A stretch of DNA of 64,000 bases from Bacillota bacterium (GTDB lineage: Bacteria > Bacillota > Clostridia > Lachnospirales > Lachnospiraceae). The notes below the pieces were generated by a model. It had not been told where the DNA came from and ran no database searches. It worked only from the letters and a program-made list of their open reading frames with translations. The DNA lies in contig JAFAGA010000052.1 of the NCBI GenBank assembly GCA_023423045.1, positions 40,224 through 104,223 of the forward strand. The letters are read 5' to 3'. Below, in pieces: positions 1 to 8,796 of this stretch (its first letter is position 1; every line of letters begins with the position of its first letter). Position numbers and translations under genes: made by a program.

Positions 1-18
1 GCCGCTGTTCCGGTATGC
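1..18. repeat. 18-bp repeat copy at window edge
   Basis: The first 18 bases, GCCGCTGTTCCGGTATGC, recur exactly at 2502-2519. The two copies bracket the MarR/oxidoreductase operon. The copy here is cut by the window edge, so its real extent is unknown. Confidence 0.6.
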
Positions 19-86
19 CATGGTAAAGGTACGATGTAAAGGTATGTATAAAAGGTAACGATGAAAAAGATACATTATATTACGTT

Positions 87-791
87 TTAATATCCAAAGA
101 AGGTGTCTGCCTTAATGTTTTTCTTACTAGCAGACTGTCCAATCAGCAGGTTCTTTACGGAAGCCGTCATCTGCCTCGAGCCTGACAGAAAATATATTGT
201 TTGTCTGCTGCCCCCGGTAATTTCCTTGATTTTTTTAGTAAAGCTTTCTTTGTCAGTAAAAAAATCCACCTGTATATTATCATGCTCTGCGAATGATTTC
301 AGTTCTTCTTCAAATATAAACTTACCGGTACTATTTATATATATTAGATTCACTTTCCCATTAAAATTCGTATTTCTCATAACCAGGTCCTTAATCATTG
401 ATCTGACCGGTGTTATACCTATTCCACCGGTTATAAAGCACATTGGCTTTGATGGCTGCGCATAGAATTCTCCCATCGGTCCCCTAAGTGCCATTTTCAT
501 TCCGGTCTTAAGCTCCGATAAGGCCTGCTTGTACTCGCTTGGCTGGTCTCCAATTCTGGTTGTAATCATGATATTCTTCTCTAAAGGACTGGATGCGATA
601 CTAAAGACCCTGGTGCCTTTTTTAATCTTTTTATGCGTTATCATAAACATTGCATGTTTTCCGGCATTCCTATCCAGGGGTTTGTCAGATTCAAATATAA
701 AAGAATATATTTCATTATCTTCTTCCCGTATTTCTCTGAGAGTGATGTTTTTCGGTACCAATACTTCTTTCATATCCTTTATAAATCCCAT
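87..791 (-). CDS. FAD/NAD(P)-binding ferredoxin-reductase-like oxidoreductase
   Basis: A 234-residue protein of the ferredoxin-NADP reductase superfamily, probably a cytosolic flavin-dependent electron-transfer enzyme. The N-terminal half is a FAD-binding barrel with the RVFSIASSP flavin motif (about residues 61-69). The C-terminal half is a nucleotide-binding fold with GGIGITP (about 122-128) and a typical FFGY end. There is no 2Fe-2S or other cysteine cluster, so it probably hands electrons to a separate partner that is not visible here. The start is supported by AGGAGGG six bases upstream. It is the last gene of a three-gene minus-strand operon with the SDR and MarR genes, so it is probably controlled by that MarR protein. 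The substrate is unknown. Confidence 0.85.
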   Translation of the reverse strand: MGFIKDMKEVLVPKNITLREIREEDNEIYSFIFESDKPLDRNAGKHAMFMITHKKIKKGTRVFSIASSPLEKNIMITTRIGDQPSEYKQALSELKTGMKMALRGPMGEFYAQPSKPMCFITGGIGITPVRSMIKDLVMRNTNFNGKVNLIYINSTGKFIFEEELKSFAEHDNIQVDFFTDKESFTKKIKEITGGSRQTIYFLSGSRQMTASVKNLLIGQSASKKNIKADTFFGY

Positions 792-838
792 AGCCTTCCC
801 TCCTTAATCCTATTAATCTAATGACAAAAATCAAACAA

Positions 839-1711
839 CTACTTTTCTTTCCTTTTTATAAAGGCGGCTTTATTCTCCTTGGCAAAGTCTAAAAAGGTGC
901 GCGGCTGCCTTCCGGTTAGTTTATAAAATCCATCTGTCACATCTTTGGCGGTTCCCATTCTTGTCATAAAATAAAGAGCGACTGTAACATTCACATATTC
1001 CTTATCCAGTCCCCGCTTCTTAATGTAATGACTGCGGTATCTCAGGTATGATGGCTTTGCATAGGCGATTTTCCTGCCAGTAACCGTGCTCAGCATATTC
1101 GCAACCTCATAATAATCAAGGGCCTGCGGTCCCGTTACGGTATGTGCTGTGTTTTGGTACTTATCCGCATTGTGCAGCAGTGTTGCTACGGAAAGCCCAA
1201 TGTCGGCGGCATCAATGAAGCTCGTTTTACTTGTACCTGCAGGAACAAAAATCATATCCTGCTCACGAATTTCTAAGGAATGGACCCCCGAGACATTCTG
1301 CATAAAAAAACCTGGCCTGATATGGGCAAAGGGCAGTCCAACCGCTTCAATATACTTCTCGATTTTATGGTGCGGCGGTATTGTGTTCTTTTCCACACCC
1401 ATAAGCGATAGAAACGAAACAAGCTTTATGCCCTTCTCTTTCATCCTGTCTATAAAGGGGTACAAATCCTCCGGCTTGCCCAAATGCGGCGGCCGCATTA
1501 AGAATACCCGGTCTGCACCGTTTAATGCATTATCAAAGGTATTCTTATCCGTAAAATCAAAATACACATTTTCTGTCTTTCCCTCATACCTTGTATTCAA
1601 TTGATCAACTGAAATATCAGCGCATATTACAGCTTCACCCAGATGGAGCAATTCCTGTGTTACAAATCCGCCAACATTGCCTAATGCTCCTGTCACCATT
1701 ACCTTACCCAT
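839..1711 (-). CDS. NmrA-like/SDR family NAD(P)-binding protein
   Basis: A 290-residue atypical short-chain dehydrogenase of the NmrA/NAD(P)H-binding type. It opens with a Rossmann motif TGALGNVGG at residues 7-15, and the conserved PGFFMQN segment sits near residue 133. Members include quinone or azo reductase-like enzymes and redox-sensing proteins; the substrate cannot be read from sequence. The start codon has GGAGG six bases upstream and overlaps the end of the MarR gene by 8 bp, so the two are translationally coupled. The oxidoreductase gene follows after 47 bp. Together they look like a regulated redox or xenobiotic-response operon (inference). Confidence 0.85.
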   Translation of the reverse strand: MGKVMVTGALGNVGGFVTQELLHLGEAVICADISVDQLNTRYEGKTENVYFDFTDKNTFDNALNGADRVFLMRPPHLGKPEDLYPFIDRMKEKGIKLVSFLSLMGVEKNTIPPHHKIEKYIEAVGLPFAHIRPGFFMQNVSGVHSLEIREQDMIFVPAGTSKTSFIDAADIGLSVATLLHNADKYQNTAHTVTGPQALDYYEVANMLSTVTGRKIAYAKPSYLRYRSHYIKKRGLDKEYVNVTVALYFMTRMGTAKDVTDGFYKLTGRQPRTFLDFAKENKAAFIKRKEK

Positions 1712-2129
1712 TCTTTTCCTCCAATAAAATGTTGTTCGCTCTAACCAGTAGTTCTATCAGCTTGTCATATTCTTTCTCTCCCATTTTTACTTTCAACATT
1801 TCCACTGTCTTATAGTATTCGGAATAGGTTTGCTCTACAAGCTCTATCGCTTTTGCCGTAGGGGAAAGGGTAAAGCTTCGTTTGTCTTCTTTAGAGGGGG
1901 TTTTTAACAAATATCCTTTCTTAAGCAAGGAAGCCGCCATAGCTGTCACCATTGGCTTTGATACCTTGAAGAACTCGGCAATCTTGATTGGTGTCTGTGA
2001 AATCCCGGATTTTACAATTAAAATAAGCATCCCCATCTCACTTGCTCTTATTGGAAGTTCTCGCTTCGCGTTCATGTTTATTCTGCAAAAAAGTGATATT
2101 GCCTCCGCATCTTTTGCATAGTCTTGCAT
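1704..2129 (-). CDS. MarR family transcriptional regulator
   Basis: A 141-residue winged-helix regulator. The HTH lies around residues 50-80 (QTPIKIAEFFKVSKPMVTAM) and is followed by a basic wing (TPSKEDKRSFTLSP). It is first in the operon with the SDR and ferredoxin-reductase-like genes. The start is preceded by GAGGTG with five bases spacing. Its promoter region carries two palindromic sites that overlap the -35/-10 interval and the transcription start, so it very likely represses its own operon. The inducing ligand is unknown. Confidence 0.92.
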   Translation of the reverse strand: MQDYAKDAEAISLFCRINMNAKRELPIRASEMGMLILIVKSGISQTPIKIAEFFKVSKPMVTAMAASLLKKGYLLKTPSKEDKRSFTLSPTAKAIELVEQTYSEYYKTVEMLKVKMGEKEYDKLIELLVRANNILLEEKNG

Positions 2130-2141
2130 ACTTTCACCTCA

Positions 2142-2186
2142 TTATAGTTAATCTGATTAACTATAATATAGTTCATCAGATTAACT
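2142..2186. promoter_or_regulatory. Twin MarR operators
   Basis: Site 1 at 2142-2166 is a perfect 25-bp palindrome (half-site TTATAGTTAATC around a central T). Site 2 at 2170-2186 is a near-palindrome, AGTTCATCAGATTAACT. Both fit AGTTnATCwGATnAACT, with centres 24 bp apart. Site 2 fills the spacer of the promoter and site 1 abuts the -10 box, a layout expected for repression. Confidence 0.85.
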
Positions 2187-2193
2187 TTGTCAA
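2165..2193 (-). promoter_or_regulatory. SigA-type promoter of the MarR operon
   Basis: On the minus strand TTGACA (2188-2193) is followed by a 17-bp spacer and TATATT (2165-2170). This is a near-consensus housekeeping promoter about 35 bp before the marR start codon, interleaved with the operators. Confidence 0.85.
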
Positions 2194-2229
2194 GATGTTT
2201 TTCTGCCAAAGCCATATGGATTAATCGGA

Positions 2230-2577
2230 TCCCAATATGAATTAAAAGAAGAGAATGTTTTTCTTATCCCTGGGATTTATACTGGATTGCTTTCTTCGGG
2301 CGAAAAGGCTGTACCAACAGTCCCATCAGCAGGTGATCAGTGATATGAGGATAAAAAGAGTATGTGAATTTCTTGTCAAGACAGATCTGCCCCATATACT
2401 ATGAGGCTGATAGAGGAAGTGAAGATATGCTGGAAGCCATAGGAATATCCAATGACCAGAGTAGCATTTGAGAGGTCTTCGGTAATAGTTTGTTCTGCAG
2501 AGCCGCTGTTCCGGTATGCGTGAGCCATTCCCCCGGAACAGACTGAGCCACTGCATAAAGTTTGTTAATTGTTCTGG
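2230..2577. other. Gene-free stretch with possible degenerate remnant
   Basis: No credible gene. Plus-strand reading from 2257 gives about 49 hydrophobic-to-basic codons before a stop. Beyond it other frames are open only for short runs, as in a decayed gene. The 18-bp repeat shared with positions 1-18 lies at 2502-2519. I could not assign a family. Confidence 0.35.
2502..2519. repeat. Second copy of 18-bp repeat
   Basis: Exact match to bases 1-18 of the window (GCCGCTGTTCCGGTATGC). It is inside the gene-free stretch before the lipoprotein gene. It may be the edge of a larger repeated element whose other copy lies mostly outside the window. Confidence 0.6.
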
Positions 2578-3360
2578 TTACTCCACTCGTATTACTCCTT
2601 TTTCAGGATTCAAAAAAATAATATCTTTCGTGCCCTCTTTTAATTTTTCCATTTCATTCTTTGAGGCAGTATAGATACGATTCATGTAATCCTCATTTAA
2701 TTTTGCTTTATAGCCTTCCTCATCTTCATAGTTAACAAATATCATATATACATTCGTTCCTTTTTCTTCTTCATCATAGAAGGGGGGTATTAATTGCTCC
2801 CATCTTTCTTCTGAAATATTATCAAAATCCGAATTAATAGAACGGCAAGTCAGAGTAATGGTATAATCTCCGCTTGTTAACATTTCTTCATAAGTCTTAA
2901 TCTCCGGTTTTACGAAATCAGGAATATTATGAAGAAGCATATCATGAGAAGATATGCTCATCTCACAATCAACTAAATTGGCAGATTGCAGTACCTCGTT
3001 TGCATAGGATAGAAACGTTGCCTTTATCGCAGGGATATTTTCATTCGTCAGTACCTCTTTCGTATGTACATGATATATAATATCAAATTTAGTATCGCCT
3101 ATGGACACGGCCGCCTTTACAAAACCGCTTGCGATTTGACTGAGATTAGGAACTGTTGAGCCACGGCTCTCCCAGACAAAAACAGTCTTAAAATCCGTTG
3201 CCTTAGCCTTTTTCCCATAGGTCTCACGAACAAATTCCTTAATTATCTTTTTATTCTCCCTGACCTGCTCTTTTCCTTTTGTTCTTTCCTCACTGCTGAT
3301 ACAAGCAGTCAACGAAAGTACCAGTATGAGTACATAACCGATTAACATTACTTTCTTCAT
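2578..3360 (-). CDS. Putative lipoprotein of unknown function
   Basis: A 260-residue exported protein. The N-terminus is a lipoprotein signal: MKK, a hydrophobic stretch and the lipobox LTAC with Cys at residue 19, so it should be anchored to the outer face of the membrane. The rest is soluble, mixed alpha/beta and rich in charged residues. I do not recognise a domain. GGAGGAG five bases before the ATG supports the start. It lies downstream of the anti-sigma/sigma pair in the same direction, 228 bp away and beyond a strong hairpin, so it may be a separate unit. Confidence 0.75.
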   Translation of the reverse strand: MKKVMLIGYVLILVLSLTACISSEERTKGKEQVRENKKIIKEFVRETYGKKAKATDFKTVFVWESRGSTVPNLSQIASGFVKAAVSIGDTKFDIIYHVHTKEVLTNENIPAIKATFLSYANEVLQSANLVDCEMSISSHDMLLHNIPDFVKPEIKTYEEMLTSGDYTITLTCRSINSDFDNISEERWEQLIPPFYDEEEKGTNVYMIFVNYEDEEGYKAKLNEDYMNRIYTASKNEMEKLKEGTKDIIFLNPEKGVIRVE

Positions 3361-3551
3361 AATAGCTCCTCCCCATGTAGTTATCCTCTGTCATAAATCA
3401 GGCTCAAAAAATAATGCAAACTTTCCAAAGTACAGCCTGTAGAAGTCACTTTACTGCCATAGAATAATAAAATTTGGCAGCCTTCTCCTGTATTTTACCA
3501 TAGATTACAAAATTCTGATATCCTATCTTATTAAACAAATTGCAGGCCGTA

Positions 3552-3581
3552 AGTTCAGCCCATGGTATCATGGGCTGAACT
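3552..3581. terminator. Strong hairpin after the anti-sigma gene
   Basis: A perfect 13-bp stem (AGTTCAGCCCATG, 3552-3564; complementary arm 3569-3581) with a GTAT loop, located just past the stop codon of the anti-sigma gene. There is no clear T-run on either side, so termination is likely but not certain. Confidence 0.5.
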
Positions 3582-3588
3582 GTTACAA

Positions 3589-4374
3589 TTAAAATTCAAA
3601 TGTTTCTATCAATTTCTCCACCTCTTTTACAGGTGCATCCGTGTTAACTTGATATAATAAATTACCCGCTTGAAAAATCAGCTTCTGACCATTTGAGTGT
3701 CTTACAAAATATACCTTGATCCCGTTGGAGGCTTCATAGGCAAAATCATACTTTTCTTCTTCCGATATTCCATAACCGTATCCGGATTGATCCCGCATAT
3801 AACCTTCATAAGTAAACATCCCGTCCACATTAACATGGTATTCTCCATAAATAAAATCACCGTTAAGATGTCCATAGCCATTGGCCATAATGTGAACATT
3901 GAGGCTGTCTCTGTCCGATGGAACCTCTAATAAGGCACTTGTTATCATTACGATACCTGTTTCTTTCTCTAGTTCATTTGGATGTCCATAATTTTTCCAA
4001 TATGTTTTGTTATTGTTATCATCTAAAAGTACGTTTACATTTGCATCGGCTATAAATTCATCCAGATTAAACTTAATGGGTTCTATTTCACCCAACTCCA
4101 CCTGTTTACCCCATAGATCAAGAATAAAGTTTCCAAAAATGGATTGTGCAAACGCATGCATGTTATCTCTATGATAATATACTGTTGTTAACAATATGAA
4201 CGTGCATGCCGCAACAACGGCGATTCTGATGAATTTCATTTTGCTGCTGTTAATTTTGGAGGGTTTCATCATTTTGCAGGTAATTTGACTACTATATGTA
4301 TTAATCTTATTTACAGTCGTTTCAGAGACTTCAATATTGTCCATCTCTTCTTTATATGCATCACTAAATTTCAT
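3589..4374 (-). CDS. Membrane anti-sigma factor-like protein (DUF4367-like)
   Basis: A 261-residue single-pass membrane protein. Residues 1-45 are cytosolic, residues about 48-66 form a transmembrane helix (IAVVAACTFILLTTVYY), and the remainder is extracytoplasmic and ends in a DUF4367-like region (KVYFVRHSNGQKLIFQAGNLLYQV). It overlaps the ECF sigma gene by 11 bp and has AAAGGGAGG eight bases before its ATG. This is the usual arrangement of a sigma factor with its cognate anti-sigma. No zinc-binding HxxxCxxC motif is present, so it is not a classical ZAS-type anti-sigma factor. The partner role is inferred from context. Confidence 0.75.
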   Translation of the reverse strand: MKFSDAYKEEMDNIEVSETTVNKINTYSSQITCKMMKPSKINSSKMKFIRIAVVAACTFILLTTVYYHRDNMHAFAQSIFGNFILDLWGKQVELGEIEPIKFNLDEFIADANVNVLLDDNNNKTYWKNYGHPNELEKETGIVMITSALLEVPSDRDSLNVHIMANGYGHLNGDFIYGEYHVNVDGMFTYEGYMRDQSGYGYGISEEEKYDFAYEASNGIKVYFVRHSNGQKLIFQAGNLLYQVNTDAPVKEVEKLIETFEF

Positions 4375-4912
4375 AATTGAAACCTCCCTTTACCAACTCT
4401 TTCTTGAGGATTTCCCTTGCTCTCTTTAATCTGGTTGAAATCGTATTTCCATTCATTTTTAACATGACGCCGATTTCCTTAACGCTGAATTCCTCATAAT
4501 AATATAGATGCACAATAACACGATATTTATCCGGCAGCTTTAATACCAACCCGTGGACACCTTCCTCACTTTCAGGCATCTTACCATCCTCCTCGTTTGT
4601 GCCATCCAATTGCCCGTAGACAACATGCCTGACCCATGCTGATTTCCACGTATCCTTACAGCAATTCAAGGTAGTTCTAATCATCCATGCCCTCTCATGT
4701 TCGTGGCTGTCCAGCCTGCTTTTCAGCTTAATCAATTTAATAAAAACTTCCTGAAAGATATCATCTGCACTTTCTTTTTGCTTCATTTTCACCAGAGCAA
4801 TACGGAATACCATATTCCCATACTGCTTAACCATACTCTCAATTTCAGCCGCAGAGTAAGCTCTTTCCTTTTTTCTTCGTTTCTCTTTTTCTTCTATAAT
4901 AACGCTGTCCAT
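4364..4912 (-). CDS. ECF-type RNA polymerase sigma factor
   Basis: A 182-residue sigma-70 family protein of the extracytoplasmic-function class. Region 2 lies at about residues 25-90 (YGNMVFRIALVKMKQKESADDIFQEVFIKL) and region 4 at about 125-175 (FSVKEIGVMLKMNGNTISTRLKRA). I chose ATG at 4912, with AAAGGAGG six bases upstream; a TTG two codons earlier overlaps the ribosome site. A TGAAAT and CGTA pair about 17 bp apart upstream resembles an ECF autoregulatory promoter, but weakly. The stress signal and regulon are unknown. Confidence 0.92.
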   Translation of the reverse strand: MDSVIIEEKEKRRKKERAYSAAEIESMVKQYGNMVFRIALVKMKQKESADDIFQEVFIKLIKLKSRLDSHEHERAWMIRTTLNCCKDTWKSAWVRHVVYGQLDGTNEEDGKMPESEEGVHGLVLKLPDKYRVIVHLYYYEEFSVKEIGVMLKMNGNTISTRLKRAREILKKELVKGGFNYEI

Positions 4913-4986
4913 CGGCAACCTCCTTTCACTTATAATACGATTTAGATAAGGTTTTCATTTCATTATCCGGAACAATAAGCCGCAGA

Positions 4987-5013
4987 AAATAGAAAACGCC
5001 GGATTTATCCGGC
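4987..5013 (-). terminator. Rho-independent terminator of the ABC pair
   Basis: GCCGGA/TCCGGC stem (4998-5003 with 5008-5013) around TTTA, followed on the minus strand by a T-rich tract (A-run 4987-4996 on plus). It lies downstream of the minus-strand ABC transporter genes. Confidence 0.7.
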
Positions 5014-5069
5014 ATTCTCGGCATATCGGTATTTAAATTAAAAAGCATTCACTTTGCTGAAAGTAAAAG

Positions 5070-5097
5070 TGCTGAGCTTGAAGCAGAAAAAATATTT
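5070..5097. repeat. Direct repeat flanking ABC pair (copy 1)
   Basis: GTGCTGAGCTTGAAGC followed by an A-run and ATATT. It resembles 8769-8796 (GCGCTGAGCTTAAAGC and an A-run), with about 24 of 28 positions identical. The two copies bracket the two-gene ABC exporter cassette. Confidence 0.5.
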
Positions 5098-5120
5098 CCA
5101 ACAAAGCCACAGATAAAATC

Positions 5121-6929
5121 CTATGGAGCAGGGAGCACATCGACGGCTGCATCAGACCTTTCATACCACTGTGCCTGCGCCGCCCACATATCGGCGTATT
5201 TGCCCGGACGAGACAGCAACTCGTCATGTGTCCCGATGTCAACAATCTCTCCGTCGTCCACCACGACAACACGGTGTGCCAACTTGGCAGAGCCGAGGCG
5301 ATGCGTCACTACTACAGCGCATTTACCCTCTGCCAACCGTTGAAATTGCGTATATATCTGTGTTTCTTCAATCGGGTCAATGGCAGATGTCGGTTCGTCC
5401 AGCACGATGAAGCCATTCGCCCTGTACAGCCCTCGAGCTATCGCCACCCGCTGCCATTGCCCACCCGACAAGTCAATACCGCCAAACTCCGGCGAGAGCA
5501 TGTCATCCAGCCTGATACCGTCCAGCTCCACACCGGCCTCACACAGGGCGGAGTCAATATGCACGGGATCGGCTTTGGCCGAAATGCTGCTAATAGCCAC
5601 ATTTTCTCCAAGCGTCATTTTATACCGCTGATATTTCTGAAATACACCCGATATACCCTTATATACAGAGGCCGGAGCAATCTTCGACGTATCCAAACCG
5701 CCGACTGTCACCTTACCTTCCGACGGGCGGTAAATTCCGGTCAGCAGGCGCACAAGCGTACTTTTACCTGCGCCGTTTTCTCCGACGATGGCAATCGTTT
5801 CGCCGTCTGCCAGGGTCAATGACACATTTCTGACCGCGGGTTTATACCTGCCGGGGTAGGTGAAACTGATGCCTTCCGCAACGACACCTTTAGTAAAGTC
5901 TGCCGTCCCGTCCGCACCGGTTTGCTCGGGCATATCAAGCATACGGATGAAGTTGATGACCTTGCCGATGTCTTTATTCATGTTGCCGATGTGCTGCTTG
6001 ACAATTTCCTGCATAATGTTGAATATCTGCCCCAGCGCCGCAAACACTGCTGCAAACACTCCAACCGTAATCTCCCCCGCCATCGTTGCATTGAACAACA
6101 TATAGGCCGAGGCCGCCATGCCAACAAAGGTAGTGATGTTCAGCGCAAGCTGCAGCAGCGCGGTTTTGCGTTCTGCCTGCCATATCTTACGGGTGAGCAG
6201 TTCCATTGTGCCGGCAAACAGCTTGTAAAAAAACCTAAACGCTCCCAGTATGCGGGTCTCCTTGAAGTACTCCCTGTCACACATTGTTTTTTGGTAATAT
6301 TCGTACTCCCGGCGCAATGGAGCGCTTTGTTCTTCCAGCCTGGTAAACACCTTAACGTTGACGATTTGTGCCAGCATAGCAGGGATGAAAGCCAATAGCA
6401 ACGTAATTAGCAGCATAGGCTTCAAGCGGAACAGATATGCACCAATCGATACGAAATAAACGCCATAAAAACTGATACAAATAAACACAATCATGCAAAA
6501 CATAGTGATTGCTCTAATGCCCTCCCGAGCTTTATTCAGATCGTCCAGAAAATCTGTGTTCTCAAATTGCGCAGGGTCGATGTGCCTGAGTTTACGGTGA
6601 AGAAGAGCGGTAAGTCTTCCTGCCGATTTAGGCAAAAGGATGCCGATACCGTGAAAATTTTGTACGCCATTCAAAATCTGCTGCCCAAACGTTACTCCGG
6701 CTAATATAAGCAGAGAGACCAGGCAATCCCAAAAACCTGCGCTCCCGGCAGCCGCGTTGGAAATCGTGTCAAACAGATGCTGTGTTGCTACGACCGCCAG
6801 CGAAAATGACAGACCATGAATAATTGACAGTAAGTTTTCAACGATACAGTTCCATGGCGCAGTCTTAAACTGTATCGGTATAATTCGCAGTATAATTTTA
6901 AAAGAAGGGTACTTCTTCTCTGCACTCAT
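5121..6929 (-). CDS. ABC exporter, fused permease/ATPase (half-transporter)
   Basis: A 602-residue type I ABC exporter half. An N-terminal six-helix membrane domain (about 1-330) is followed by an ATPase domain with Walker A GENGAGKST (about 385), signature LSGGQWQRVAIARG (about 485), Walker B FIVLDEPTSAID and the H-loop THRLGS. The catalytic Glu is intact. The start ATG at 6929 overlaps the previous gene's stop (ATGA), so the two halves are coupled and probably form a heterodimer. The LSGGQWQR form is common in peptide or lantibiotic-type exporters, but no peptide gene is seen. The DNA is visibly richer in GC than its neighbours. Confidence 0.88.
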   Translation of the reverse strand: MSAEKKYPSFKIILRIIPIQFKTAPWNCIVENLLSIIHGLSFSLAVVATQHLFDTISNAAAGSAGFWDCLVSLLILAGVTFGQQILNGVQNFHGIGILLPKSAGRLTALLHRKLRHIDPAQFENTDFLDDLNKAREGIRAITMFCMIVFICISFYGVYFVSIGAYLFRLKPMLLITLLLAFIPAMLAQIVNVKVFTRLEEQSAPLRREYEYYQKTMCDREYFKETRILGAFRFFYKLFAGTMELLTRKIWQAERKTALLQLALNITTFVGMAASAYMLFNATMAGEITVGVFAAVFAALGQIFNIMQEIVKQHIGNMNKDIGKVINFIRMLDMPEQTGADGTADFTKGVVAEGISFTYPGRYKPAVRNVSLTLADGETIAIVGENGAGKSTLVRLLTGIYRPSEGKVTVGGLDTSKIAPASVYKGISGVFQKYQRYKMTLGENVAISSISAKADPVHIDSALCEAGVELDGIRLDDMLSPEFGGIDLSGGQWQRVAIARGLYRANGFIVLDEPTSAIDPIEETQIYTQFQRLAEGKCAVVVTHRLGSAKLAHRVVVVDDGEIVDIGTHDELLSRPGKYADMWAAQAQWYERSDAAVDVLPAP

Positions 6930-8728
6930 TGATACCAACCCCTCTGCGCCTCAAACATCCCGGCGTACTGCCCGTTTGCCGCCATTAACACGTCATGTGC
7001 ACCGCGTTCCATAATCTTACCTTCGTCGATGACCAGTATCTCGTCAGCCAACTTGGTGGAGCCTAGGCGATGGCTGACAAACACCGTCGTCTTGCCGCGC
7101 ATCAGCTTCTCAAAATCGCTGTATATCCGGCTCTCGCTGATAGGATCCAGAGCGGAGGTCGGCTCGTCAAGGATTTTTACCGGGGCACGGCTGATCAGCG
7201 ATCGGGCAATAGCCACGCGCTGCCACTGTCCGCCGGAGATATCCTGTCCATCCTTCAATATTTTACCCAGCGGAGTATCAATACCGTACTTCAAACTGGC
7301 AATCGTTTCATCCAGACCGGCTAAATGTGCCGCTTGCACCTCTTTCCCTTTTGTATGTACATCGCCAAGAGATATATTATCCTTCATCGCTATATAATAC
7401 TTGGCAAAGTCCTGATATACCACGGAGAACAGCGCCTTAAGGGTGCCGGCAGGGTATTCACGCAGTTCCTTCCCATTGATCAGTATCTCACCCCCGTATT
7501 CGGTATACAATCCGGTTACCAGCTTGGTAATTGTGGTCTTGCCCGCACCGTTTTTTCCGACAAAGGCATAATGACGCCCGGCCTCCAGTTTAAAGGACAG
7601 CCCGTCCAGTATAAGGCGGTCACCGCCGGGGTATCGGAAGCGGACATTGCGAAACTCCAGCGAATCAAATGCGATCGGTTCGGCATCCGGCTCGGTCAAC
7701 GCATCTTTCGCTTCGCTCAACGCAACGAACGCAGTCAAGTCTTTCATATATTCACCCGCACGTGAAATGTTTTCAAGGGAGCGTGACATCTGAAAGCCTA
7801 GTTTCTGGATCATGCCAAACACCGCGCTCACAATGCCCATAAACATACCCGCTGTCATCTGACCGTTCACCACCGGTCCGATCAGCGTCAGCGCCACCAG
7901 CAGGGAAATCAGGGCCAAAATCATACTGGAACCCTTCATGATCAGAAACATTTTAGCCGTCACCTTTAGCTGTAAAGTGCGTCCGGCTTCATACTGCTCC
8001 TGCCATTTGCGATTGACCTCGGCGCCATAGTCAAACAGAGTTCGCTCGTCCACATTGTCGCGCCCGGTCAGCACTTCGCCCAGATAATCAGTACGCCGGT
8101 TGAATTTCTCAGCCTCGCGCCCGGCCTGGTAGTTCTTTTTACCGGAGCGTATCGACAACCAAAACATGGGCATGGAAAACGTGAGGATGATCAGCGCCGC
8201 CCACCAGATCTGTGTCACAATCAGAAGCAAGACCGAGGCGACGGAGATAATAATCTGCAAAAACTGAGTAAAAGCGTCGATGCCATCCATGATAGACTTC
8301 ACCGGGTCGCGGGATACACGGGAGATCAGCTCCCAACTCCCGGCACTCTCGATATGCTTGTAATCCAACGAGGCATAAATCTTGACCATCGACGGTTTCA
8401 GCTTGCGCTGAAGGTTTAAATTGATGCGCGAACTGACCAGCTGGACCACCGCACCAATGGTGGTGGATACACCGAGTGTAAATAAGAGCAGCCCCAATGG
8501 TAAATAGATATCGCCGCGTGGGCGTGCACCCTGCAGTATGGCAGCAGCAGTGTCAACAAAGTTAGCTGTAGCCAGAGCCATAGCCGCCGTCTGCATGATG
8601 GATTGTGTGATGGGCAAGAGTATATTTAACACTGTACAGACAGGCGACGCTTCAAATGCCAGCAGCAGAACATCGAAGGATTTATAGTTCTTTTTTACAA
8701 ATGTCATTTCAGTTGTCTTGTTTACCAT
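6926..8728 (-). CDS. ABC exporter, fused permease/ATPase (half-transporter)
   Basis: A 600-residue partner of the gene that follows it. Membrane domain about 20-330, then Walker A GKNGAGKTT (about 392), signature ISGGQWQRVAIARS, Walker B KILDEPTSALD and H-loop SHRLGS. Both halves of the pair keep the catalytic Glu, unlike the other ABC pair in the window. I chose ATG at 8728, with AGGAAG eight bases upstream, over an in-frame GTG three codons earlier that touches the ribosome site. Substrate unknown. The cassette is flanked by short direct repeats and has higher GC, which suggests acquisition (inference). Confidence 0.88.
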   Translation of the reverse strand: MVNKTTEMTFVKKNYKSFDVLLLAFEASPVCTVLNILLPITQSIMQTAAMALATANFVDTAAAILQGARPRGDIYLPLGLLLFTLGVSTTIGAVVQLVSSRINLNLQRKLKPSMVKIYASLDYKHIESAGSWELISRVSRDPVKSIMDGIDAFTQFLQIIISVASVLLLIVTQIWWAALIILTFSMPMFWLSIRSGKKNYQAGREAEKFNRRTDYLGEVLTGRDNVDERTLFDYGAEVNRKWQEQYEAGRTLQLKVTAKMFLIMKGSSMILALISLLVALTLIGPVVNGQMTAGMFMGIVSAVFGMIQKLGFQMSRSLENISRAGEYMKDLTAFVALSEAKDALTEPDAEPIAFDSLEFRNVRFRYPGGDRLILDGLSFKLEAGRHYAFVGKNGAGKTTITKLVTGLYTEYGGEILINGKELREYPAGTLKALFSVVYQDFAKYYIAMKDNISLGDVHTKGKEVQAAHLAGLDETIASLKYGIDTPLGKILKDGQDISGGQWQRVAIARSLISRAPVKILDEPTSALDPISESRIYSDFEKLMRGKTTVFVSHRLGSTKLADEILVIDEGKIMERGAHDVLMAANGQYAGMFEAQRGWYQ

Positions 8729-8768
8729 CGTTCTCACTTCCTGGTTATCAGTATAATACTACATGCAG

Positions 8769-8796
8769 CGCTGAGCTTAAAGCTAAAAAAATACTA
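8769..8796. repeat. Direct repeat flanking ABC pair (copy 2)
   Basis: Imperfect copy of 5070-5097, at the 3' end of the next ABC gene and overlapping its stop codon. See copy 1. Confidence 0.5.

Noticed and set aside
2326..2556. 76-codon minus-strand frame in the gene-free stretch
   Set aside because: No ribosome site, low-quality composition and no relation to a family.
5121..8728. Lantibiotic or bacteriocin cluster around the ABC pair
   Set aside because: The LSGGQWQR form is suggestive, but no precursor peptide, dehydratase/cyclase or immunity gene is nearby.
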